Below are positions 16,150 through 25,186 of a DNA stretch of 64,000 nucleotides, one piece after another (the stretch's first letter is position 1; each line of letters starts with the position of its first letter). The notes under the pieces were generated by a model. It made no database searches and had not been told where the DNA came from. It saw nothing but the letters and a program-made list of their open reading frames with translations. The position numbers and the translations under genes were made by a program. The DNA is from Verrucomicrobiota bacterium (GTDB lineage: Bacteria > Verrucomicrobiota > Verrucomicrobiia > Chthoniobacterales > SZAS-18), in NCBI GenBank assembly GCA_018240025.1, contig JAFEGM010000016.1:16876-80875 (forward strand). The letters are read 5' to 3'.

Positions 16150-16947
16150 ATGCTCCTGGTGCTCGTACGCGGCCTCGTTCTCGGCAGTTTCCTGCTCCTC
16201 ACCGCTGCCCGGGCGGGTCTGGTGGAGGAATACAAGCGTGATGCCTCGGTGTTGGTCGCCACGCTCGACGTGAAAAGCGGCGAACTCGAATGTTCCGATG
16301 ACGGTCGCTGTGCGCGGCTGCTGCCGCCTTGCTCGACGTTCAAGATCCCCAACGCGGTCATCGGCCTCGAGACCGGGGTGGTCACCGGATTGGACTGGAC
16401 CTTGAAGTACGATCCCAACCGCAATCCGGCGCAGCCCGACTGGCCCGCCGGCTGGGCGCAGGATCACGACCTGCGCAGCGCCATGAAGCGCTCTGCAGTC
16501 TGGTATTTCCAGGAGATCGCCCGGCAAGTCGGGGAGGAACGCTACAAGTCGTTCCTGGCGCGATTCGACTACGGCAATCGCGACCTCAGCGGTGGAGTGG
16601 ACAAGTTCTGGCTCAGCAGCTCGCTCCGGCTGAGCGCGGCCCAACAGCTGACGTTCCTGCGCAAGTTCTGGCGGCAGGAACTGCCGGGAGCGTCGCCGCG
16701 CAGCATCGACCTGACCAAGGAGGCGATCCTCCTGGAGCAGGGGGAGGGCTGGGCCTGGCGCGGCAAAACCGGGAGCGGACCGATCCCGGGCACGCAGCGC
16801 TGGGTCGGCTGGCACGTGGGTGGCGTTGAGACCCCGAGAGGCACCCGCCTCTACGCGCTGTGGGTCGAGGGCGATTCCTTCCGCCAGATTTTCGATCGGC
16901 GCGCGGAGATCGTGAAACGACTGGTCGCGGAGCTGCGCCAGGGTTGA
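16150..16947 (+). CDS. Class D (OXA-type) serine beta-lactamase
   Basis: A 265-residue exported enzyme predicted to hydrolyse beta-lactams. Residues 1-22 form a signal peptide. All class D hallmarks are present: S62-TF-K65 with the serine nucleophile and carboxylatable lysine, S115-A-V117, Y141-G-N143, W154 in the DKFWL segment and K206-T-G208. The stretch YGNRDLSGGVDKFWLSSSLR closely follows OXA-10-type enzymes. Length is typical. It is divergent from prs, and the delta-60 gene converges on its end with an 11-base gap. There are no mobile elements nearby, so it looks like a resident chromosomal gene. BlaR/MecR C-terminal sensor domains share the fold, but no membrane sensor region is attached. 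Confidence 0.92.
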   Translation: MLLVLVRGLVLGSFLLLTAARAGLVEEYKRDASVLVATLDVKSGELECSDDGRCARLLPPCSTFKIPNAVIGLETGVVTGLDWTLKYDPNRNPAQPDWPAGWAQDHDLRSAMKRSAVWYFQEIARQVGEERYKSFLARFDYGNRDLSGGVDKFWLSSSLRLSAAQQLTFLRKFWRQELPGASPRSIDLTKEAILLEQGEGWAWRGKTGSGPIPGTQRWVGWHVGGVETPRGTRLYALWVEGDSFRQIFDRRAEIVKRLVAELRQG

Positions 16948-16958
16948 AGCGCAGTTGC

Positions 16959-18908
16959 TTAGGGCAGCTCGTAGGCCTCGATCAGCGCAATGCCCGGCGT
17001 GCCATCGTGGCTGCGCACGAGGGCCGTGTAGTTGCCGGCGGGCAGTTCGAGCAGGATGGCGCTTTCGCTGGCTTGGGAGGGACTGAGTCCGGTGGCGGCG
17101 ATCGCTGCCGCCTGGGTCGTGGCCCAGTTGTCATTGGCCGCGATGGTCCGCCCGGCTTCGTCCACGACCGTCAACTCCGGATCGCGGAGGGGCTCCGTCA
17201 CCCCGAATGCTGCCAGGCTCGGGCCAAGGGCGCGCAGGAGCACCCGCCGTGGCAGAGTCCCGCGAACGGCCAAACCGCCGATGGCGACATTCTCACCGCT
17301 TTCCACCCGCGCCCGAGTGCTGAGGTTGGCGAGATGCGCTGCCGAGGCGCCGCCCCCGGCCGGATAGTCGAGATCGTAGATTTCGACGATCGCCACCCCG
17401 GTCTCTGCGCCGGCCCCGCGGACCACCGCCGTATACGCTCCGGACGGAAGACTGACGAGCAAGGCACATTCGCGCTGATCGCCCGGGGCGAGCCCGGTGG
17501 CGGAGATTTCCGCCGCCTGACTCTGCTGCCAGGAGTCGTTGCTCGCCAGGGCCCGCCCAGCCGCATCGAAGAGTGTCAGTGATGGATCGGCCAGGGGCCG
17601 AGTGACGCCGAAGGCCCCCAACGAAGGCCCGAGCACCCGGAGTAGCACCCGTCGTGCGCCCGCTCCCTGCACGACAAAGCCTCCGATCAGTACGCGGTCG
17701 CCGGTTCCGACTGTCGCGCGAGTGGACAGGTTGATCAGAAGTGAAGGGATGGACGCAAGATGGAAGACCCGGGCCAGGGCACCGCGCGGCGTTCCGTTGT
17801 AGGACGCGAAGTTGCCGGCCAACATCAATCGTCCGTCGGTGCCCGGAGCCAAGGCGTAGGCCGCGCGCCCCGCGAGTCCGGACCCGGGCGTAAAACTCTG
17901 GTCGAGCGAGCCGTCTGGCGTCAGTCTGGCGAGGCCATTCCGAGACGTTCCGCCCACCGTGGTGAACTGACCCGCAATGACGCATGCTCCATCGGCCTGA
18001 CAGAAGGCCGCATTGACGAAGGCGCCGGCCGAGACCCTCGCATCGAACGTTGGGTCGAGCGAGCCGTCGGGCAGCAGTCGCGCCACGCTTTGACGCAGGA
18101 CGCCGTCGAATCGGGCGAAGTCGCCCACAAGCAGGAGTTTCCCCGTCGGCAGGGGAACGATGGCGTTCACCATTCCGTCGGCCCCCGGCCCGAGGGCAAA
18201 GGAGGCATCGAGGCTACCGTCGGGGAGCAGCCGTGCCAAATGCCCTCGGGGAGCGCCGCCGAACGAAGAGAAGGCGCCGACGACGAGCAATTTGCCGTCT
18301 CCCTGCAAGGTCAGGCCGAAGACTGCAAAGGGCTGCTCGCTGGCGCCCGAGCCGGGATTGAAGGTTGTGTCGACCGTCCCATCCGGCAGCAGCCGGGCCA
18401 CATTGCGGCGCACCAGACCATTCACCGTGCTGAAGTCGCCCGCGAGGTAGATGCGTCCTGCCGGATCGAGTACGACCCGATAGGCGGCTCCGCCCGCGGT
18501 GTCGGCGCGAAAGCTTGGATCGATGGAGCCGTCGGCCAGCAGACGGACGAGCCCGGTGGTACCGCTCCCGAACTGCAGGCCGGTGCCGGTGGCGAGGATC
18601 TTTCCGTCGACCTGACGCGCGATGGAGGTGACGAAGTCATTGCCGACGGTGCCTGGGTCGAACGAGGCATCGAGCGAGCCGTCCGGGTGTAGTCGTGCCA
18701 AGCCGCGACGCGGGACTCCATTGATCGAAGTGAAGGTGCCGCCGGTCAGGATGCGCCCGTCGGGCTGCTGCAGCAGCGCGAGGACCAACGTCCCGGGCGG
18801 AGCAGCGGCATTGAACGAAGTGTCCAGAGAACCATCGGTTTGGGCCGAGAGGGGGAAGACGGCGGTGAGGCAGAGCGCGACCAGCGCGCAGGCTTGGAGC
18901 AGTTGCAT
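16959..18908 (-). CDS. Secreted delta-60 repeat protein with paired Opitutaceae-type C-terminal domains
   Basis: A 649-residue exported protein with a signal peptide (MQLLQACALVALCLTAVFPLSAQ). Residues 25-400 hold about seven repeats of roughly 53 residues with the delta-60 pattern: GSLDxSF, a variable part, DGKILxxGxF, then RRGLARLxPD. These form a beta-propeller-like surface domain. Two copies of a domain with RRVLLRxLGPSLxAFGVTxP, LxDPxLTLxDxAGR and AxNDxW follow, from about residues 415 and 540. That domain is frequent in secreted Verrucomicrobiota proteins. Start at ATG 18908, before the signal. Binding role and substrate unknown. Confidence 0.85.
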   Translation of the reverse strand: MQLLQACALVALCLTAVFPLSAQTDGSLDTSFNAAAPPGTLVLALLQQPDGRILTGGTFTSINGVPRRGLARLHPDGSLDASFDPGTVGNDFVTSIARQVDGKILATGTGLQFGSGTTGLVRLLADGSIDPSFRADTAGGAAYRVVLDPAGRIYLAGDFSTVNGLVRRNVARLLPDGTVDTTFNPGSGASEQPFAVFGLTLQGDGKLLVVGAFSSFGGAPRGHLARLLPDGSLDASFALGPGADGMVNAIVPLPTGKLLLVGDFARFDGVLRQSVARLLPDGSLDPTFDARVSAGAFVNAAFCQADGACVIAGQFTTVGGTSRNGLARLTPDGSLDQSFTPGSGLAGRAAYALAPGTDGRLMLAGNFASYNGTPRGALARVFHLASIPSLLINLSTRATVGTGDRVLIGGFVVQGAGARRVLLRVLGPSLGAFGVTRPLADPSLTLFDAAGRALASNDSWQQSQAAEISATGLAPGDQRECALLVSLPSGAYTAVVRGAGAETGVAIVEIYDLDYPAGGGASAAHLANLSTRARVESGENVAIGGLAVRGTLPRRVLLRALGPSLAAFGVTEPLRDPELTVVDEAGRTIAANDNWATTQAAAIAATGLSPSQASESAILLELPAGNYTALVRSHDGTPGIALIEAYELP

Positions 18909-19006
18909 GCCGGAGCCTCGACCAGCCTGCCGAACCGACTTCCGCTTTGGGACGATGTCTGCCTCAGCCGGGAAATTCTGCCGGCCGGGCGGGACGAAAA
19001 CGACGA

Positions 19007-19786
19007 TCAGAAGGCGAGGCGGCCCACGAAGCTGTCTCGGTAGGGTCGGCCCAGAGGGATCTCCCGCCCGCTTCGGAGCACGATGGAGAGATTGCCGTGA
19101 AAGGCGGGCCGAAGTTCGCGAACGCGGTCCAGATTGACCAGGTAGGACCGATGGCAGCGGGCGAAGCGCGCGGGGTCGAGGCGTTCCTCCAGCAGGCCGA
19201 GTTTCTCGCGCTGCAGATGCGAGTCTGCCCCGAAGTGGAGGCGGAGGTAGTTGCCCTCCGATTCGACAAAGTCCAGTTCGGAGACCGCCCGAATGAAGAC
19301 TCGGCCGCTCTCCCGCAGGAGCAAGCGCTGCAAATAGGAGCTTGCCCCGGGGGCGTGCAAAGCCAGCGCACGGGAGCGGGTCCACAGGTCGCACCGCAGA
19401 GGTGCATCTGCCAGGACCGCCCGCGCGCGTTCGAGGGCGCGCAGAAAACGATCCGGGCCGAACGGCTTGAGCAGGTAGTCGAGCGCGTGCACCTCGAAGG
19501 CTCGCACCGCGTGCCGATCGAATGCAGTCACGAACACCACGAGGGGCGGAGAACATTCGTCCAGAGCCGCGACGACCTCGAAGCCGTCGAGTTCGGGCAT
19601 CTGCACGTCCAGAAAGAGAAGGTCCGGGCTGGTCTCCTCGACGCGGTCGAGTGCGCTGCGGCCATCGCCGCAGGTACCGACGAGCGCGAAATCCGGGTGT
19701 TCCGCCAGCAGAGCGGCCAGCAGGTCGCGTGCGTGCGGTTCATCGTCGACAACCACCACGCGCCAGGGACGGCCTGCGGAGTTCAT
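19007..19786 (-). CDS. LytTR-family response regulator
   Basis: A 259-residue two-component regulator. The receiver domain (residues 8-125) has the acidic pair VVVVDDEPHARD, the phosphoacceptor Asp in LLFLDVQMPELDG, the Thr in VFVTAFD and the Lys in YLLKPFG. A LytTR DNA-binding domain fills the C-terminal 100 residues (FIRAVSELDFVESEGNYLRL, then FARCHRSYLVNLDRVREL). It follows the histidine kinase with a four-base overlap (stop and start share ATGA), so the two are co-translated. Targets are unknown; the neighbouring secretion genes are candidates only by position. Confidence 0.92.
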   Translation of the reverse strand: MNSAGRPWRVVVVDDEPHARDLLAALLAEHPDFALVGTCGDGRSALDRVEETSPDLLFLDVQMPELDGFEVVAALDECSPPLVVFVTAFDRHAVRAFEVHALDYLLKPFGPDRFLRALERARAVLADAPLRCDLWTRSRALALHAPGASSYLQRLLLRESGRVFIRAVSELDFVESEGNYLRLHFGADSHLQREKLGLLEERLDPARFARCHRSYLVNLDRVRELRPAFHGNLSIVLRSGREIPLGRPYRDSFVGRLAF

Positions 19787-20943
19787 GGCGTTGACCAGAC
19801 CGGTTGTGGTGGCTGCCCCTGCTTGGTTCGAGCTGTCGTGGCGTCCGCCCCAGCGTCGCGATCGGGCAGAGGCAGGCGCAGAGTGACCTGGGTGCCCCCA
19901 CCTGAAACCGGGGCGAGGAGGAGCTGGGCGGCGGATTCACCGGCGGCGGCGAGGCGGCCGCGCGTGTTCTGCAATCCAATCCCCTCCTTGGCATGCGGCG
20001 CCAGGCCCCGTCCGTTGTCCTCGATCTCGATCACCCAATCACTGGCTCCTCGGCGCGAGCGCACCTGCAGCAAACCGGGACGGGCGATCGGCGCCAGGCC
20101 ATGGCGGAGGGCGTTCTCAACCAGGGGCTGCAGGAGTTGTGACGGAATCGGCAGGTCCCGCGTGGCTGGGTCGATGTCGAATCGTACCCGCAGCCGCTCG
20201 CCGAACCGCACCTGTTCGATGGCAAGATACAGTTCCAAGCTGCGCAATTCCTCCTGCAGCGGATGCAGAGGGGTCGGGGTGCGGTCGAGCGAATGGCGCA
20301 GGAATGCTCCGATGCGGTCCAACATTTCGAGCGCGGCCTTTGGCTGCGTGAGGACCAAGCCGCTGACCGCGTGAAGAGAGTTGAACAAAAAGTGCGGTTC
20401 CAATTGCGCCTGCAGGGCACGCAGCTCCGCCTCAGCGGCCGTGGTGCGCAGCAGAGCGGCACGCTGTTCCTCGGCGCGGAGCGCTCGCTGCATGTGGCGG
20501 CCGGCGAAGAAGATCACCAACGCGGCGTAGGTGAGAAATGAATAGACCGGCAGCACCCCCAAACCGAAGCGAAGATTCTGGGCAAAGGTGTCGCCGTCGG
20601 GATTCACGAGCGGCAGGCTCAGGAAAAGCGCCGCGATCGCGTCGTGCACGAGGATGAAAACCGGGGCGAGCCCGAGGTAAACAAGACTCGCACGCAGGCT
20701 CGCCGCTGCATCGGGACCGGGAGGCACACGTTCCACCAAGGCGGCGACCAGCGGAGCGAGCAGTCCCCACGCCCAGTAGCGCAGGACGTACCAAACCAGG
20801 AACAGCCAGACGGGATATTTCGTCTGGATCGGCTCGCTCTGAATCAGCACATAGCCAAAGCGCACCTGCAGCCCGTGCACCGCACCGAAGAGCGTCCAGA
20901 GCGCGATCTGGGCGAGCAGAGCGCGGGCGGCTGGCCGTGACAT
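19783..20943 (-). CDS. LytS/YpdA-type sensor histidine kinase
   Basis: A 386-residue inner-membrane kinase. About four hydrophobic segments occupy residues 5-155. The His_kinase domain begins with LQAQLEPHFLFNSLHAVS, where the His is the phosphorylation site. The ATPase has the N-box LVENALRHGL and the G-boxes DNGRGL and GIGLQNTRGRLA. There is no separate periplasmic sensor domain, so the membrane segments probably sense the signal. The partner is the overlapping LytTR regulator. The gene starts 37 bases after the end of the Pro-rich GspC-like gene and may be the tail of the gsp operon. Confidence 0.9.
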   Translation of the reverse strand: MSRPAARALLAQIALWTLFGAVHGLQVRFGYVLIQSEPIQTKYPVWLFLVWYVLRYWAWGLLAPLVAALVERVPPGPDAAASLRASLVYLGLAPVFILVHDAIAALFLSLPLVNPDGDTFAQNLRFGLGVLPVYSFLTYAALVIFFAGRHMQRALRAEEQRAALLRTTAAEAELRALQAQLEPHFLFNSLHAVSGLVLTQPKAALEMLDRIGAFLRHSLDRTPTPLHPLQEELRSLELYLAIEQVRFGERLRVRFDIDPATRDLPIPSQLLQPLVENALRHGLAPIARPGLLQVRSRRGASDWVIEIEDNGRGLAPHAKEGIGLQNTRGRLAAAGESAAQLLLAPVSGGGTQVTLRLPLPDRDAGADATTARTKQGQPPQPVWSTP

Positions 20944-20980
20944 CGGAGCGGGGGATTCAGCCAGCGCACCCGCTCGACTT

Positions 20981-21805
20981 TCAATCCTGCACTTCGGCGC
21001 GCCCCGGCAGCACGCGCTGCGCAGGTGGCGGCGTAGGCTGGGCGTTCGGGTCGGCCTTGATCAGCGGGCGGGGACGGCCGCGCGGGGGCTCGGCGGCGCC
21101 ATTCGACGTTCCGCCGGGAACCGGCAGACCCGGAATGCCCTGCTGCTGCTGCATCTGCTGCTGGAGCAGTTGCTGTTGTTGCAGCTGTTGCTGCTGCTGC
21201 ACGATTGACGGTGGGGGCGTCGGCCCAGGCCCCGGGCGATTTCCGCTCGGGGGCGTGAAGCCGTTGTTCGGTCGGACGCCCGGCGGAAGCGCATTGGGAG
21301 TCGGCGCGGCACCGGGTCCGGGCAGGCGCACGGGAGCGGCAGGGCGGGACGCGACTGCATTCTGATCGAACATCAGCACGCCGAACTCGTTGCCCTTCTT
21401 CACCGTGACGCGGGTCTGCTGAAAACCGTCGCCATACTGAATGTTCACCAGCGTCAGCCCCTGCGGATTGTCCTCGCCGGTGGCGATGGCGAAGCGCTGG
21501 CTGTCGCTCCGCTGCACGATCTGCACTACGTTCTTGTCGCCGAGCGTCATCACTCCGCCGACGAAGAGATCCTCGGCGAAGCCCGGCTGTTTGGGCGGCG
21601 GCGTGGCGACCGGAGCCGCTTCGGTCGGTTTCCGGAAGGGCGAGTCGTCGATGATCTTCTGATACCGGGAAATCGGCTGAGTCACCGGCACGGCGTCACC
21701 CGGGGCCGCCGCCGGCAGCAGCGACCAGCCCAGCCCAGCCACCGTGGCGAGCGCCAGCGGAGCGGCGAGGCGGGCGAGAACGGGATGGGGCGGGAAAGAC
21801 GGCAT
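20981..21805 (-). CDS. Exported Pro/Gln-rich protein, last gene of gsp operon; possible GspC-like component
   Basis: A 274-residue protein with an N-terminal hydrophobic segment, the block PISRYQKIIDDSPFRKPTE, a beta-rich domain (FVGGVMTLGDKNVVQIVQRS, DSQRFAIATGEDNPQGLTLV, QQTRVTVKKGNEFGVLMFDQ) and a Pro/Gln-rich tail. It is a paralogue of 11088-11783. Its start is three bases past the stop of gspM, so it belongs to the same operon. No other GspC candidate is visible, and the anchor-linker-beta-domain layout is compatible with a GspC/PilP homology region. This is an inference, not a family match. Confidence 0.65.
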   Translation of the reverse strand: MPSFPPHPVLARLAAPLALATVAGLGWSLLPAAAPGDAVPVTQPISRYQKIIDDSPFRKPTEAAPVATPPPKQPGFAEDLFVGGVMTLGDKNVVQIVQRSDSQRFAIATGEDNPQGLTLVNIQYGDGFQQTRVTVKKGNEFGVLMFDQNAVASRPAAPVRLPGPGAAPTPNALPPGVRPNNGFTPPSGNRPGPGPTPPPSIVQQQQQLQQQQLLQQQMQQQQGIPGLPVPGGTSNGAAEPPRGRPRPLIKADPNAQPTPPPAQRVLPGRAEVQD

Positions 21806-21808
21806 GGC

Positions 21809-22399
21809 CTACGGCTGATACCATTTCGCCACGCGGAACTTGCCGCGCAAGAGGGCAGCGTCGGTCGGGTCGCTTTGAATGGTGGCGCTTTCGAAAACGA
21901 CGAAATTTTCCGGCTGCTGCACGGTATGGAGAAACCGGACCAGCGCGTTCCAGGTGCCCTTGGTATCGATGCTCACGGAAACCGACTTATAGGGCGCACC
22001 GGAGGGGGCGTTCTCGGGCGGGTTGATGACCGGAGGATTCTCCAGCAGCAAACCGTTGTCGCGCGTGGCTTTTTCGAGGTCGTTGAGCAGATCGACGTTG
22101 GCCAGATCCCGGCTCTTCGTCATGGCTGGCTGCTTTTGCTTCAGCCAGGCATCGCGCGCTTTCCACATCTCAGCCTCCTCCAGCAAGGTGCGCTGGGTGT
22201 TCAGCAGGACGGTCTTCGCCTGCTTCTGCATGTTGAGGTTCTTCAAGGTCACCAGCAGACCCCGGATCAGGGCGAAGTTCACGACCAGGAAGATCGCGCC
22301 GCCGACCAGGAGCAGCAGACGACGCTCGCGCGGCGTGAGCCGCTCGAAGAAGGCCGGCATCCGCCAGCGCGAGGGATCGAGGAGGAGCGCGGCGTTCAT
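21809..22399 (-). CDS. gspM: GspM/PilO-like inner-membrane assembly protein
   Basis: A 196-residue bitopic protein with a short cytoplasmic N-terminus, one transmembrane helix (LLLLVGGAIFLVVNFALIRG), a coiled-coil-like stretch to about residue 105 and a C-terminal ferredoxin-like fold (KSVSVSIDTKGTWNALVRFL). GspM forms a complex with GspL on the inner-membrane platform of type II secretion. Sequence similarity to GspM is weak, and the assignment rests on fold outline and on the gspL-gspM order. Start and the gspL stop overlap by four bases (ATGA). Confidence 0.7.
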   Translation of the reverse strand: MNAALLLDPSRWRMPAFFERLTPRERRLLLLVGGAIFLVVNFALIRGLLVTLKNLNMQKQAKTVLLNTQRTLLEEAEMWKARDAWLKQKQPAMTKSRDLANVDLLNDLEKATRDNGLLLENPPVINPPENAPSGAPYKSVSVSIDTKGTWNALVRFLHTVQQPENFVVFESATIQSDPTDAALLRGKFRVAKWYQP

Positions 22400-23652
22400 A
22401 GGAGAGAGACGCTGATCCGGAAGCGCGCCCGGCCATTGGCCAACAGCTGGGGCGGTTCGGGTTGGAACTTCAGCCCGGCGAGTTCGGGGCGGGCCTTGAG
22501 GCGTTCGTTGAGATCGGCCGCAATCAGCGGCGACGGGGCTTCGCCCTGGATCAGGATCTCACGGCTCGATTGATCGAAGGCGGTGATGTACAAGTCGCGC
22601 GAAGGCCGGCTCTCGCAAACCTGCATCAGCATCTCGAGGAGGTACAGCCGCTGGTCGATCGCCGGAGCCAGCGTGGTCCATTTCTGGCGGATGCCGGTGA
22701 CTTCGGCGACCTTCGGCGTCCGCAGGTTCGTCTTCCCGTCGAGTACGGCAATCTGGTAGCGCAGCACCCCCGCGTAGACCCAGCCGATGGCCAGCAAGGC
22801 GAGGTAGCAGGCCGCCGCGATGAGCAGGGCGCGCTGGACCTTCTGCCGGTTGGCCGTGGAAGCGACCGCCTCCTTCCAGCTGGCCGGCTGCAGGTCACCG
22901 CCGAGTTCTCCCGCGGGCTGTTGCTCGAAATTGACCAGTTCCACCGGAGCGTCAGTGATCGTCCCGAGCTGGGCCTGCAAGGAAGACCACCGTTCATCGA
23001 GCAGTACAGTCGTCGCCGGCAGGCGCACACCCGCCAGCTCGGCGGAGAGCAGCACGCCGGGGATCTCGGCCGCGACGGATTCCCCGTCGCGCCCGAGGAG
23101 CGGCTGGGTGAAGGTGGCGATGCCGTTTTCGATCAGCACCAGGCACGGTTCGCCGTGCTCCTCGAAGAAAAGCAGCGCAGTTCCCTGTTTCGGCGCCCGC
23201 CCGGCCAGACGCTGGGCATTGCCGAGCACGCGGACCGGCCAGCAGCGCCGCTCCGTCAGGGGGGCGGCCACCGCCTCGAGTTGCTCGTGCGATGCGGCAA
23301 GGGCGGCCACTTCCGACGATTCCGCGTCGGTCCAGACGGGTGAGATGGCGACCTCACCGGCCTCGAGTCCGAACGGGAGCAGCTTTTCCACCTGCAGCAG
23401 CGCCATTTCGCGCACCTCGGCGGCATCTCCGGACGGCAGGGCGACCCGCTGCACGACGCAGATGGCCGAGGGGAGACAGAGAGTGACTTCGGCGCCGAGG
23501 GCGGACACCTGCGCAGCGGCTTCCGACAGACTGCCGAAACGCTCGCTCGTGCCGCCTTCGCTTGGAATCACGACCCAGGCGCCCGCCTCGGCGGCAGGAG
23601 CGAGGGTCACCGCTTTGGGGGCGGGAGGAACGGTGTTCAATACTCTTTCCAC
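22396..23652 (-). CDS. gspL: GspL/PilM-PilN-like inner-membrane protein
   Basis: A 418-residue protein joining a cytoplasmic actin-like domain (about 30-260, for example VLLDERWSSL and AVSISPVW-type blocks) to a transmembrane helix (LLIAAACYLALLAIGWVYAGV, near 285) and a periplasmic ferredoxin-like domain ending FRISVSLL. This is the GspL layout, equivalent to a PilM-PilN fusion. GspL recruits the secretion ATPase. The GTG start at 23652 lies inside gspK (16-base overlap), so translational coupling is expected. No GspE ATPase or GspF gene occurs in this window. Confidence 0.75.
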   Translation of the reverse strand: MERVLNTVPPAPKAVTLAPAAEAGAWVVIPSEGGTSERFGSLSEAAAQVSALGAEVTLCLPSAICVVQRVALPSGDAAEVREMALLQVEKLLPFGLEAGEVAISPVWTDAESSEVAALAASHEQLEAVAAPLTERRCWPVRVLGNAQRLAGRAPKQGTALLFFEEHGEPCLVLIENGIATFTQPLLGRDGESVAAEIPGVLLSAELAGVRLPATTVLLDERWSSLQAQLGTITDAPVELVNFEQQPAGELGGDLQPASWKEAVASTANRQKVQRALLIAAACYLALLAIGWVYAGVLRYQIAVLDGKTNLRTPKVAEVTGIRQKWTTLAPAIDQRLYLLEMLMQVCESRPSRDLYITAFDQSSREILIQGEAPSPLIAADLNERLKARPELAGLKFQPEPPQLLANGRARFRISVSLL

Positions 23653-24548
23653 TGCAGGATCTGCGGGTTGTTGCCTTGTTTCACCACCACCGCCTCGATC
23701 CGGCGGGTGACGGCGGCAGACCGCCCTTCGCTAATAACGCGAATGGTGGGGTCGTTCAACGAGAGAAGGCTGCCGAGCGCTTCGAAGTCGCGCTGGGAAA
23801 GACCGAGGAGCCGCTGGGCCTCAGCCTTGTCCTTGATCTTCCGGTCATCGGACGTGCCCTCTTCCCCGTCCGGTCCGGCCCGGAATTGGATCAGAGCCCG
23901 CGCCCGCGCTTCGCCGACCCCGGGAATGGCGGCCAGGACTTCCAGACTGGCCCACTGCAGGTCGATGGGCCCCTGACTGAGCACCGAAAAGTCCTTGTCC
24001 CAGTCGGCCTGCGAGGTGAGCGGATCGCAGGCGGGGATGAGCTTGAGTTCGGACAGATCCTGCAGCGGTTGGTTGGAGATGGGTCCCCGGACGGGCAACT
24101 CGTTGCCGTTCAGACGCCGCTCGTTGTCGGGGTCGACCCAGTCCATCAGACAATCCACGAAAGCCTCGCGTTGGGAAAACGTCAGACCACGATTGGCCAG
24201 ATAGGTCTTCAGGATCTCGATCTTTTTCTGGTCCTCGCCCGCCACGATCCAATTCAGGTTCAGTCGTCCGCCCTCGCCTTTGAGGGCGGCCTTGAAGCCG
24301 CGCTGGCCTTCGAATTCCTGCATCAGGGCCGGCGTCTTCTCGGTCACCGACGGGTGCAAGGCGATCTGGGCGCCGCTGTAGGCGAGGGCCCGCGCTTCGA
24401 GGGAGTTGTTGTCCTCGGCCTGAATCTCCAAGTCTCGCGACACCTGTCGTGCCAACCCGAGGATGACAAACGTGAGCAGCATGAGCGCCCAAAGGACGAT
24501 CAGCAGGGCGGAGCCGCGCTCGCGCGCCAAGGGCAGGACGCGTTTCAT
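23637..24548 (-). CDS. gspK: GspK-like minor pseudopilin
   Basis: A 303-residue minor pseudopilin expected at the tip of the pseudopilus. The prepilin peptide is RERG-SALLIVLWALMLLTFVIL, with a hydrophobic helix right after the cleavage Gly. GspK family features include the loss of the usual Glu5 and a large helical domain with a helix-hairpin-helix-like block (LEVLAAIPGVGEARARALIQ). The segment DWVDPDNER resembles the family calcium-binding region. ATG 24548 overlaps the gspJ stop. It lies in the order H-I-J-K-L-M on one strand. Confidence 0.87.
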   Translation of the reverse strand: MKRVLPLARERGSALLIVLWALMLLTFVILGLARQVSRDLEIQAEDNNSLEARALAYSGAQIALHPSVTEKTPALMQEFEGQRGFKAALKGEGGRLNLNWIVAGEDQKKIEILKTYLANRGLTFSQREAFVDCLMDWVDPDNERRLNGNELPVRGPISNQPLQDLSELKLIPACDPLTSQADWDKDFSVLSQGPIDLQWASLEVLAAIPGVGEARARALIQFRAGPDGEEGTSDDRKIKDKAEAQRLLGLSQRDFEALGSLLSLNDPTIRVISEGRSAAVTRRIEAVVVKQGNNPQILQWKEY

Positions 24549-25186
24549 CGCTGAGTCTTGTAGGGCAGCCGGGCAATGACTTCGTGATCGCCCGCGGCCG
24601 AGCCGACGCGAAAGCGTACCAGATCCGGCAGGGCGGCGGCGTCGCGCCACTCATCGACCCAGTTGTTGATGCGCGCGTCGTAGAAAGCGATTTCGAAATG
24701 GCTGGTGTTGTCGAGCAGCAGGACGCGCGACGAGGGGGCGCTGACCGGCCGATCCGGTTCGAAGACAGAGCGCGAGAGATAGATCGCGTACCTCGTCTTG
24801 TCGTTGACCGAAGGCAGCATCTCGAGCGTGGCCACGAAGACACCCTCGGCCCGCCGGGCCAGGATGCCGCTGCCGGGCAGGGCGATCCAGGAGACCGCAT
24901 CGGCCCGGCCCGCGCTGCCGCTGCGGCCGGTCTTGCCGGCCACGACCTGCGCGGAGCCCGGCAGCTTAAGCGGCAGGCTGCTGAACTGGCTCTGCACGAA
25001 ACGGTTGAAGCCGATCACCTCCGCCCGTCGCTCCGACGTGTCTTCCGTGGCCCGGGCGGCGTTCAGCGTGCCTTCCACAAACCCGTAGATGCTGACAGTG
25101 ATGAGCGAGACGATGGCCACGGCCACCACCACCTCGAGCAGGGTGAAGGCGCTCAGGCGCTCTGCTGCGGTCGACCGGGTTTTCAT
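24545..25186 (-). CDS. gspJ: GspJ-like minor pseudopilin
   Basis: A 213-residue pseudopilin with the type IV prepilin N-terminus AFTLLEVVVAVAIVSLITVS (Glu5 present) and a C-terminal beta-rich domain containing the GspJ-like block HFEIAFYDARINNWVDEW. Start at ATG 25186, which overlaps the gspI stop by four bases. The gene is co-translated with its neighbours and would form the pseudopilus tip with GspI and GspK. Confidence 0.88.
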   Translation of the reverse strand: MKTRSTAAERLSAFTLLEVVVAVAIVSLITVSIYGFVEGTLNAARATEDTSERRAEVIGFNRFVQSQFSSLPLKLPGSAQVVAGKTGRSGSAGRADAVSWIALPGSGILARRAEGVFVATLEMLPSVNDKTRYAIYLSRSVFEPDRPVSAPSSRVLLLDNTSHFEIAFYDARINNWVDEWRDAAALPDLVRFRVGSAAGDHEVIARLPYKTQR

